Source: Lachnospiraceae bacterium (lineage in GTDB: Bacteria; Bacillota; Clostridia; Lachnospirales; Lachnospiraceae). Taken from it: a stretch of 64,000 nt of DNA. Below, one piece after another: positions 49,478-57,350 of this stretch. Each line of letters begins with the position of its first letter. Within the stretch, counting starts at the first letter, position 1. The stretch spans positions 1 to 64,000 of the forward strand of contig JAFPWO010000004.1 of NCBI GenBank assembly GCA_017394885.1, written 5' to 3'. The notes under the pieces were generated by a model. That model made no database searches and was not told where the DNA came from. It saw only the letters and a program-made list of their open reading frames with translations. The translations under genes were made by a program, and so were the position numbers.

Positions 49478-52400
49478 TCAGTTAACCGTTAATGTAGCCA
49501 CCGAACTGGTCACACTGCCGGCTTCATTCGTTACTACGCACTTATACGAGTATCCGTTGTGACGCGCCGCCGTGGTCAGTGTGTACTTGGCGGATGTTCC
49601 GTTCGAGCTTACTGCCGTCCAGGTCGTCGCGCCAGGCTTCTGATAGTACCACTGATAGCTCAGGCCGTCCCCACTCGCGACCACCTTGAAGGTGGCTTTC
49701 GCTCCTTCTGCGACTGTGACCGATTTCGGCTGCGTCGTGATCGTCGGCTTGGCAATGACAGTCAAGACGGCAATATCACTGGTCACACTGCCGGCTTCAT
49801 TCGTTACCACGCACTTATACGAGTATCCGTTATGACGAGCTGCCGTCGTCAGCGTGTACTTGGCAGATGTTCCGTTCGAGCTTACTGCCGTCCAGGTCGT
49901 CGCGCCAGGCTTCTGATAGTACCATTGATAGTTCAGACCGTCCCCGCTCGCGACGATCTTGAAGGTGGCTTTCGCTCCTTCTGCGACAGTGGCCGATGTC
50001 GGCTGCGTGGTGATCGTCGGTTTGGAAATGACAGTCAGGGTCGCCGCGTCACTCGTAACGATGCCGATCCCATCGGTCACTTCGCAGCGATACTGATACC
50101 CGTTATGTCTGGCCGCAGCGGTGAGACTGTATGTGGCCGTCTTCCCGCTCGCTGCCGAGACCGCTGCCCAGTCTGCAGAGGCACTCGATTTATAATACCA
50201 CTGGTAGGTCAGTCCGTTTCCTTCCGCTTCTACGGTAAAGCTTGCCGTATCCCCGGCAACGACTGTCAGATCCTGCGGATGCTTCGTAATCGCGACCATG
50301 ACATAGCCGCTGTCAGAGGTCCTCTCCGCATTCAGCAGCGGTTCATTGCCGTCGGAAATATAGATGGCCGCCCATTCCTCATCGGAGCCGGCGTAAATTA
50401 CTTTCTCCAGCGCACTGCAGCCGTTAAAGCAATTATATCCCACATACTGCAAGGATACCGGGAGCGTGATCTGCTTAAGCGCCGTACAGCAGCTGAAGGC
50501 TTTTCCGCCCAGCGAAACAAATCCTTCTGAAAGCACAACCTCAGTCAGCGATTCGCAGCCAAAGAAGCAGCCGTCGCCGATCGACTCAAGCGAGTTCGGC
50601 AGAGCGAGGCTTTCCAGCGCGGTGCAGTAACTGAACGTATTATAGCCGAGCCAGGTCAGTCCCCATGGAATCACGACCGATTTCAGCGAACTGCAGCCGT
50701 TAAAGGCATTACCGCCGATATAGTTCAGCGTAGAGGGCAGCTTCATATTCACCAGCGCGCTGCAGCCATAGAAGGCAAAATCCGAAATGCCTGTCATCCC
50801 TTCCGGCAGATTGATCTCTTTCAGACCGGTGCAGGAATCAAAGCAGCGATAGCCGACCATATCAAAGCTTTCCGGCAGCGTCACCTTCTCCAGAGAAGTG
50901 CAGCCGATGAAAGCGCCGGAAGACAGATAATTCACCCCGGCCGGTACGGTAACGCTTTGCAGCTGTGTGCAGTTCTCAAAAGCATTCGCCGCCAGCTCAC
51001 TTACCTTATAGCCGTTAATATAGGCCGGGATCTGAAGGTCGGTATCCCTGCAGCGTCCGATCCCCAGGATCATGCAGGTTTCTTCATCGATCGGTTCCCA
51101 GGCAAGGCCGCTTTCCGAATCTACGATCCGTACCGTAAAACAGACCTCTTGCTGATTGTTGTACTGGTCAAGTACGATGCAGCGGTACTGGCTGCCGGCC
51201 GTGACGTTATGCAGCGCATAGGACGTCATATTGCTTCCCGACCCCAGAGGAGTCCAGTCCCCGGTATCCGGATCATACCTGTGCCAGTAATACTCCAGCT
51301 GGCTCATATCCGCTGCCGACGCCGTGACTGTCAGCGTCAGATCATCTCCGGGAAGCACATATTTAGTATCTTCACCGTCTGCCGGTTCCAGCGTCAGCTG
51401 ATTATCGACCGTGACCTCAAAATAGGCTGTCCGCACACCGCCGTAGCCGTCCGTGACAGAACACTTATATTCGCCGTACTTCGTAACACTGTTTATCGTA
51501 TAAGACGGACCGGCTGCCCCATTCAAAGAGACCCATTCTCCTTCTGTATCCTCCCATCTGCTCCAGGAATACGTGATCCCATCCATATCATAGGCAGAAG
51601 CAATGACCTCCAGCGTACAGTCACTGCCCGGAGCAACAGCATGGTATCCGTCATAAAAGATTCTGAAATCATTATCAATATCGATATAGAACGTTATTCT
51701 TTTAAAATTCCCATATGCGTCCTGAACTTCAAGCTGAATTGTCCGGAAATTCCGCACGTCAGTCAAAGTAATGCTGAGGACCTGCGTGGCCAGCGGATCG
51801 TCCATCGCAGTGTCAAACCAGGTATAGGTGATCCCGTCCATATCATCCGCGGAAACTTCCGCCTCCAGGGTAACACTTTCGCCGGGATGGACGTTGAACC
51901 AATTCTGCTGGGTACTTACCACCAGATGATTTTCCAGGCTGAGTTCAAACCAGACATAACTGTCAACACCGCTGTTTTCTTCCGTTACCAGGCAGCAATA
52001 ATTCTTCGGTTCTCTGAACGTAACGGTATAGCTCGAGTCATTGGCGCCTTCCAGCAGCGTCATCGCTTCTTCAACTTCATACCACTGATAGGAGATAACG
52101 GAATTTTCGGGAGCATCCCAGACCTCTACCGACATGGTAACCGTTTCCCCGACAGCCACTGTATCAGAAGGGGAACAGGATTTTTCCAGATACCAGTTGA
52201 TAAAAACATCAACGTAAATATAAACTTCTGCCTGACTGCCGTACACATCGCTTACAATACATTTATACTGGCCCCGGCGCTGAACAAGAAGCGTGTCTTC
52301 CGTTTCGTTTTCAATCGTTATATATTGACAGAGTCCGTCTTCATAGCGGCACCACTGATAAGAAAACGGCTCTCCGACGCCTTCCGCAAAAACCCGCAGT

Positions 52401-53404
52401 TCTGCAGTATCACCTGCCTCGATGCTGTAATACTCCTGCTCTGTCCAGGCAGAAAACTGGCTTTGCATGATCACTGAAAAGACTGCGATCCGTTTGTTGC
52501 CGTAATCATCTGTCATGATCAGACGGTATTCTCCCCCCACAGAGGTCTCCAGCAAAGGCTCTTCTTCCCCGTCTATCAGATCCCCGTTATGAAACCACTG
52601 CAGATGCACTTCCTGGTCACTGCTGTAGATTTCCACGCCGATCTGCGCCGTGGTACCCGGCTGAATCACAACCTCCTGACTGCCGATGATTTCGTAGTCC
52701 AGTCTCGCGTAGGATAAAAAAACATAGAAATAGGACAGCACCTCATTTCCAACGTTATCTGCCGCTTTAAAGGAATACTGGCCCGGGGCGGAAACGGTAA
52801 TACTGTTTCCGTGCTCGTCGAGCGTTTCCCAATCATATCCGTCAAGGCAGGCTTTCTGCCATGTCCAGGTCAGATCCGTTCTGTCCGTAATGATCTGGGG
52901 TTGCAGGGTCGCACTGTCTCCCTGTTTATCCAGCCAGAACGAGTCTGAAGCACCCTCACACAGCAGATAGTCTTCGGCATACGTCAGCTTTACGGGGATA
53001 TCTCCTGTTTCTTCCCAGGATTGGACTTCGAGATAATAAGTCTGTCCTGCCTCCAGCGGGGCATCAAATGTCAGCACATTATTATTCTCTCTTCTGCTTC
53101 CGAAATAAAAGAGCTGCCCGTCATCAACGTCATACAGAACAACGCCACCCGCATACTCATGATAGGGAATCGACAGACGATATACCGCTGTTGCTTCGGG
53201 AATATAGCGGAAATACGTCGTTTCTCCACCGTCTCCGTTATAAATCGTTACCGTCATTTCTTCATTCAGGATCAGATCGATTGCGTTTTCTTTCCCGGAT
53301 CCTTCCGCCCTGACAGGGACAGCAACGGTATTTAGCGCCACAATAAAAGAGAGCAGCAAAGCCAAGGCCCTGCCCCAATTACCTGACCAACCGGTTTTTT
53401 TCAT
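49478..53404 (-). CDS. Secreted BspA-type LRR protein with multiple Ig-like domains
   Basis: A 1308-aa exported protein. The chosen ATG (MKKTGWSGNW) follows AGAGGTGG; an upstream reading adds 48 residues from the promoter region. Order: signal peptide (about 1-33); a PPC-like beta domain with YYLEVQSWEETGDIPVKL (about 40-115); roughly seven Ig-like segments with YQW or YTW cores (about 120-770); a BspA/LRR_5 block (about 780-1015) of 23-residue repeats such as LQSVTVPAGVNYLSSGAFIGC; then three Ig modules (about 1035-1308), the last two nearly identical. No LPXTG motif. BspA-like repeats are known in adhesins; an adhesive or matrix role is inferred. It has a near-consensus promoter. Confidence 0.82.
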   Translation of the reverse strand: MKKTGWSGNWGRALALLLSFIVALNTVAVPVRAEGSGKENAIDLILNEEMTVTIYNGDGGETTYFRYIPEATAVYRLSIPYHEYAGGVVLYDVDDGQLFYFGSRRENNNVLTFDAPLEAGQTYYLEVQSWEETGDIPVKLTYAEDYLLCEGASDSFWLDKQGDSATLQPQIITDRTDLTWTWQKACLDGYDWETLDEHGNSITVSAPGQYSFKAADNVGNEVLSYFYVFLSYARLDYEIIGSQEVVIQPGTTAQIGVEIYSSDQEVHLQWFHNGDLIDGEEEPLLETSVGGEYRLIMTDDYGNKRIAVFSVIMQSQFSAWTEQEYYSIEAGDTAELRVFAEGVGEPFSYQWCRYEDGLCQYITIENETEDTLLVQRRGQYKCIVSDVYGSQAEVYIYVDVFINWYLEKSCSPSDTVAVGETVTMSVEVWDAPENSVISYQWYEVEEAMTLLEGANDSSYTVTFREPKNYCCLVTEENSGVDSYVWFELSLENHLVVSTQQNWFNVHPGESVTLEAEVSADDMDGITYTWFDTAMDDPLATQVLSITLTDVRNFRTIQLEVQDAYGNFKRITFYIDIDNDFRIFYDGYHAVAPGSDCTLEVIASAYDMDGITYSWSRWEDTEGEWVSLNGAAGPSYTINSVTKYGEYKCSVTDGYGGVRTAYFEVTVDNQLTLEPADGEDTKYVLPGDDLTLTVTASAADMSQLEYYWHRYDPDTGDWTPLGSGSNMTSYALHNVTAGSQYRCIVLDQYNNQQEVCFTVRIVDSESGLAWEPIDEETCMILGIGRCRDTDLQIPAYINGYKVSELAANAFENCTQLQSVTVPAGVNYLSSGAFIGCTSLEKVTLPESFDMVGYRCFDSCTGLKEINLPEGMTGISDFAFYGCSALVNMKLPSTLNYIGGNAFNGCSSLKSVVIPWGLTWLGYNTFSYCTALESLALPNSLESIGDGCFFGCESLTEVVLSEGFVSLGGKAFSCCTALKQITLPVSLQYVGYNCFNGCSALEKVIYAGSDEEWAAIYISDGNEPLLNAERTSDSGYVMVAITKHPQDLTVVAGDTASFTVEAEGNGLTYQWYYKSSASADWAAVSAASGKTATYSLTAAARHNGYQYRCEVTDGIGIVTSDAATLTVISKPTITTQPTSATVAEGAKATFKIVASGDGLNYQWYYQKPGATTWTAVSSNGTSAKYTLTTAARHNGYSYKCVVTNEAGSVTSDIAVLTVIAKPTITTQPKSVTVAEGAKATFKVVASGDGLSYQWYYQKPGATTWTAVSSNGTSAKYTLTTAARHNGYSYKCVVTNEAGSVTSSVATLTVN
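49481..50023 (-). repeat. Near-identical tandem Ig-module repeat
   Basis: Two adjacent units of 90 and 91 codons (49481-49750 and 49751-50023) encode almost the same Ig-like module, including an identical stretch from YQKPGATTWTAVSSN through NEAGSVTS. The DNA is also closely matched, pointing to recent tandem duplication. Confidence 0.85.
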
Positions 53405-53452
53405 TTTTCCACCTCTGTTACCGTTTTGTGTACAACGAGTCATACCTTTCAA

Positions 53453-53481
53453 AATATACGAAATCCGGCTGATTTTGTCAA
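53453..53481 (-). promoter_or_regulatory. Promoter of the BspA/Ig gene
   Basis: Minus strand: consensus TTGACA, 17 bases, TATATT, about 50 bases before the ATG. Confidence 0.8.
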
Positions 53482-53506
53482 GAATCACGAATTTGGTTTT
53501 TAATAA

Positions 53507-53542
53507 AAAAGGGCCGGAAGGAATCTCCCCTCCGGCCCTTTT
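53507..53542. terminator. Terminator after the TraB-domain gene
   Basis: A perfect 12-bp stem (AAAAGGGCCGGA with complement) with 12-base loop, 10 bases past the stop of the TraB-domain lipoprotein. Confidence 0.9.
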
Positions 53543-53551
53543 CACCAATGA

Positions 53552-56113
53552 TTATGGGTTCTGATAGCTTACCGCTTCCACGCTGTAGCCTTCCGCGCGG
53601 AGCATATCCACCAGGCCGTCCTCGCCCAGCAGATGGGCCAGGCCGACGGCAAAGAAGACCGTCTCACCCTTTTCCAGATATTCCTTGGCGCGGTTGATCA
53701 TTTCGTTGTTGCGCATTGCCATCATGGCCTGATTATACTCTTCCTCGAGGGCTTTTTCTTCCTCGGTCAGGTCTTCATCCGGCTCTTCTTCCTCTTCCAG
53801 ATACTGCCGCAGGGTATCTTCATCCCCCTCGCACCACAGGTCGAACATCTCCACGGCAGACAGATTCATCTGATAGCGGCCGTACTCCAGCGTCTCCTTT
53901 AAGAGCAGCTCCTGCAGCGCATCCGAGAAGTTGCCGGTAAAGGTCACATGATTCAGATAGTCTTCCACATCCCGGACTTCGATGCCGTTCTTCTTGGCCA
54001 GCGCGATCAGCTGATAATCGACGCCGCGGTCATAGCTGAGCTGCCGTCCGAAACCCACAAAATCCTGCTCCAGATAACTCTGCAGGCTGACCGCCTTTAA
54101 CAGGTTAAGATCCACCAGAATCCCGCCGCCGTATTTCTTCAGCGCTTCTTTCACCGTCTCCTTCAGCTCTTCGCTTTCCAGATGATCGTACACCGTCTTT
54201 CCGTCCGAATAATAGGTGGCGTCCAGATAGGCGTCCAGCAGGTCTTCATCTTCATCAAGCCGCTTTTCCAGCTCCGTCACGTCCGCTTCCACCGCCAGCG
54301 CGTCCGCGGACAGCAGTTTATCGTAAATGATCTGCGGCAGATGCGCAGTCCGGGAATCGCCCACATGGATGGTCCCCAGCAGCCAGAGCGTATGCCCCTC
54401 CGGATCCGTCACCTGATAGAAGAGCGGAGTCGCGGGATTTTCGGGTTCCGGGGTCGGGGCCGGCTCATCATAGATTACCTGATACACTTCCGCGTCAACC
54501 GGCGTCAGACTGATTTCCCCGCGGTACAGCAGCTGGGCCGGCATATATCCGATCTGATGATTCCCGTTGTTCGTGATGGTAAGCTGCAGCGGCAGGCCGC
54601 TTCCCTTATCGATGGAAAGGGCGCCTTCACAGGACGTATGGGTATATGCCCCGTACCCCTCAAGGAATTCCGCATCCTCAAAAAGGATCTCCTCCGAAAC
54701 CCCGCGGAGATCGCGGCCGAATTCCTCCGTCATCGTAAATTCCAGCAGCCAGCAATCTTCGGTGTCTTTCAGGCTGAGCGTTTCCACACCTTCCGAGGCC
54801 GGCCAGCGTTTCTCCAGATAGGTCCGGATAATGCCCGGGAAAGCCGATCCGTCATATTCCTGCCTGTGTTTTCCGGATTCATCCGTATAGGTCATGACCC
54901 CATCTGACTGCAGCAGATCCGTATGCCGCATATCGGTACCGTTCGCATCATAAAGGGCCTCGTCAACTTTTTCCCGCAGCTGCAGGGCCTCCTGCGTCTC
55001 ATCCAGCGCCCAGGTCTGCTGAGAAAGCAGGACCTGCCCGGCGGCGTTGCTCTGGTAGAATTCCGTTGTGCGGGCACTGAAGCGGTCCGCATAAAAAGCC
55101 GCGCCTGCAGCGTCCAGCAAAACCACGGCTTTCAGGCTTTCGATCTCCGCCGCCTTTTCCGGAAGAACCGGGGTCTCACCGGCGTCCGCGCCTGCCGTGA
55201 TATCCATCTCCAGCGCAGCTTCTAGATGGTTTCCTTCCAGTTCATACGCCGCCTGATAGCTGATATGGGAAAGCTTCCCTTCTTCATCCAGCAGGGCTTT
55301 TCCCTCCGCCATCGTAATTCCGGTGCAGTCGGTCCCGAGCCAGCCGCTCTCCACATCCACCGGGCCGGAAAAGACCAGGGTGCGGTGGCTTTCGTCTTCC
55401 CACTGCAGGTTTTCATAGCGCAAAGGCGTAAGGGCTGCCTGATCCGGCAGCAAGAACAAAAAGTCTTCCAGCGTCTGGACCGCGGTAAAGGCGGCGCCTT
55501 CCCGCAGGAGCGTTCCCTTTCCGTCGCCGTAGAAAAGCTGATACCCATGTTCCGCTTCCATGCCGGCGCCTTTTATGCTGTGCGTCAGTTCCCCGGCCGC
55601 GGAAGGGGATTCGCTCTCTTCGCTCCGGATATTCATATGAAAACTGTCTTTCGTGACGTAAGATTCTTCCCCTATGGTCCTCGTTAACGACAGCTCACCC
55701 GCAAGCGTATAGCTTCCTTCCCGGACTGCGGCGTGGTAGGCCGCCGCTTCTTCCGTCAGCGGCGGTTCTTCTGCGGTTTCGCTTTCCGATTCTTCCGGCG
55801 TCTCCTCGCTGCTCTCTTCGTACGGCGTGGGATCATCAGTCGTGGGTTCGTCGACTTTTTCGGACGGGCTTTCCGCCGCAGTTTCCTCCGCGGCGCTTTC
55901 TGTCACCGTTTCCGAAGCCGGCTCCGTCTGTCCGGTGCTTTCCGCCGCGCTCGGCTTTTCAGTCTCTTCCCGCGTGTTTTCCGCGGTGGTTTCTTCCTGC
56001 ACGCTTTCCGCGGTGGTCTCTTCCTTTGTCGTGACCGACGGCTGGACTCCGCAGGCGGAAAGCAGCAGGATGGCTGCCAGCAGAAGAGCTGTCCGTTTCA
56101 TACTGTTCTTCAT
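53552..56113 (-). CDS. Lipoprotein with acidic stalk and C-terminal TraB/GumN domain
   Basis: An 853-aa lipoprotein; the lipid-modified Cys is in LLLSACGV (about residue 21). Residues 25-130 are a Thr/Ser/Glu-rich spacer (TAESVQEETTAENTREE and similar). Residues 130-555 are a beta-rich region of unknown type. Residues 559-853 are a TraB/GumN (Tiki-related) domain: HTLWLLGTIHVGDSRTAHLP, ALAVEADVTELEKRL, a Glu-rich insert and the final ETVFFAVGLAHLLGEDGLVDMLRAEGYSVE, giving the GTIH and GLAHL motifs. Relatives of this fold include the animal Wnt-cleaving protease Tiki, so an extracellular metalloprotease is possible but unproven. It follows the Ig-only gene by 37 bases. Confidence 0.8.
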   Translation of the reverse strand: MKNSMKRTALLLAAILLLSACGVQPSVTTKEETTAESVQEETTAENTREETEKPSAAESTGQTEPASETVTESAAEETAAESPSEKVDEPTTDDPTPYEESSEETPEESESETAEEPPLTEEAAAYHAAVREGSYTLAGELSLTRTIGEESYVTKDSFHMNIRSEESESPSAAGELTHSIKGAGMEAEHGYQLFYGDGKGTLLREGAAFTAVQTLEDFLFLLPDQAALTPLRYENLQWEDESHRTLVFSGPVDVESGWLGTDCTGITMAEGKALLDEEGKLSHISYQAAYELEGNHLEAALEMDITAGADAGETPVLPEKAAEIESLKAVVLLDAAGAAFYADRFSARTTEFYQSNAAGQVLLSQQTWALDETQEALQLREKVDEALYDANGTDMRHTDLLQSDGVMTYTDESGKHRQEYDGSAFPGIIRTYLEKRWPASEGVETLSLKDTEDCWLLEFTMTEEFGRDLRGVSEEILFEDAEFLEGYGAYTHTSCEGALSIDKGSGLPLQLTITNNGNHQIGYMPAQLLYRGEISLTPVDAEVYQVIYDEPAPTPEPENPATPLFYQVTDPEGHTLWLLGTIHVGDSRTAHLPQIIYDKLLSADALAVEADVTELEKRLDEDEDLLDAYLDATYYSDGKTVYDHLESEELKETVKEALKKYGGGILVDLNLLKAVSLQSYLEQDFVGFGRQLSYDRGVDYQLIALAKKNGIEVRDVEDYLNHVTFTGNFSDALQELLLKETLEYGRYQMNLSAVEMFDLWCEGDEDTLRQYLEEEEEPDEDLTEEEKALEEEYNQAMMAMRNNEMINRAKEYLEKGETVFFAVGLAHLLGEDGLVDMLRAEGYSVEAVSYQNP

Positions 56114-56150
56114 AAGGTTCTGTTCCTTCCTTACGTGACCGTATTCTTTA

Positions 56151-57203
56151 CTAGTCTTCGTATTCTTCTTCGTATTCTTCCCCCCAGGTTATGGTTAATG
56201 TTGCAATTTCAGAATCAACTGTATTCCCATATTTATCTGTGATCCTGCAGAAAAACTGCCAATCCCCATCATTAATGGTGTATACGACCAAAGTATCGCT
56301 CCTGCCTCCCGTATGCCAATGATATCCCGCCGAGTAAACATCATCCTTTGCTTCGAACCAAATACCGTTACCCGATCCGTACATCCACTGATATTTTATA
56401 TCTGTCCCGAAAGCCCCCGCATAGAAAACGACAGGATAGAAGTATACGATATCGCACTCGTCGCACCATCCCTCTGCTGTTGTATTTTGGGGCTGTATAT
56501 AGATTTCCGGTTTATTATCAACCGTCAGGGTTACGGTTTTACTGTATACAGAACCGGCTGCATTGCTGACCTTGCAGCGATACGAATATCCACTGTGTCT
56601 CTTTTCTGCCGTTAAGCTGTATGTCTTTGTTTTGCCGCTTGCCGCGCGGACATTGCTCCAGCTTGTGGCGTCGGGCGTCTTATACTGCCATTGATACGAT
56701 AGATCTTTTCCTGCCGCCTCTACCGTAAACTTCACGTTCATGCCTTCTGAAGTTTTCACCGATTTCGGCTGCGTTTTGATCCCCAGGACACGTAACGAAA
56801 CCACACTGCTCGTAACACTGCCGGAGGAGTTTTTCACCACACATTTATAACTATACCCATCATGCCGCACTTCTGTCTTCAGACTATAGGTTTTCGTTTT
56901 GCCGCTTGCCGCCGAAACCGCTGTCCAGCTGCCGGAAGAGGTCTTCCGGTAGTACCACTGGTAACTGAGACCGCTCCCCTTGGCCTGAACCGTAAAACTT
57001 GCGGTTTTCCCTGCTTTTACACTGACGCTCTTGGGTTGTGATGTAATGGTTGGCTTTGCGGTATTTGCCGAGATCTGACCGGCTGACTCTGCTGCATTCG
57101 ATTTCTGTTCTTCTGCCAGGGCGGTTTTATTCCCGCAAACCGTTACGAAAAGGATTCCTGTCATCAAAATAAGAAAAAGGAATAAGCTGGTTTTTTTATT
57201 CAT
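56151..57203 (-). CDS. Secreted Ig-like-domain protein
   Basis: A 350-aa exported protein. N-terminal hydrophobic signal KTSLFLFLILMTGILFVTV is followed by CGNKTALAEE; a lipobox is imperfect (VTVC), so either lipidation or cleavage after ALA is possible. Two canonical Ig-like modules (about 50-230) carry SYQWYYRKTSSGSWTAVSAA and SYQWQYKTPDATSWSNV. A third, diverged module (about 232-338) has extra Cys (WCDECDIVYFYP). An acidic tail EEYEEEYED ends the protein. It is the promoter-proximal gene of a two-gene unit with the TraB-domain lipoprotein. Base composition is more AT-rich than neighbours. Confidence 0.78.
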   Translation of the reverse strand: MNKKTSLFLFLILMTGILFVTVCGNKTALAEEQKSNAAESAGQISANTAKPTITSQPKSVSVKAGKTASFTVQAKGSGLSYQWYYRKTSSGSWTAVSAASGKTKTYSLKTEVRHDGYSYKCVVKNSSGSVTSSVVSLRVLGIKTQPKSVKTSEGMNVKFTVEAAGKDLSYQWQYKTPDATSWSNVRAASGKTKTYSLTAEKRHSGYSYRCKVSNAAGSVYSKTVTLTVDNKPEIYIQPQNTTAEGWCDECDIVYFYPVVFYAGAFGTDIKYQWMYGSGNGIWFEAKDDVYSAGYHWHTGGRSDTLVVYTINDGDWQFFCRITDKYGNTVDSEIATLTITWGEEYEEEYED

Positions 57204-57232
57204 AATACGTCCCCCACAAACAATTTTTCACA

Positions 57233-57262
57233 AGTATACTCTGCCAAACTTTATACTGTCAA
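57233..57262 (-). promoter_or_regulatory. Promoter of the Ig-TraB operon
   Basis: Minus strand: TTGACA, 18 bases, TATACT, 30 bases before the start codon. Confidence 0.75.
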
Positions 57263-57314
57263 CTTTTATCTTTCTGCAACAAAAACGAATTGGCTAACAT
57301 GGCATTCACAAAAA

Positions 57315-57335
57315 AAGGCGGCTCAGGGCCGCCTT
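57315..57335 (-). terminator. Terminator of the DUF6273/Fn3/Ig gene
   Basis: AAGGCGGC pairs with GCCGCCTT around a 5-base loop, with a T7 run on the minus strand. Confidence 0.88.
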
Positions 57336-57350
57336 GGAAAGGATTAAACG

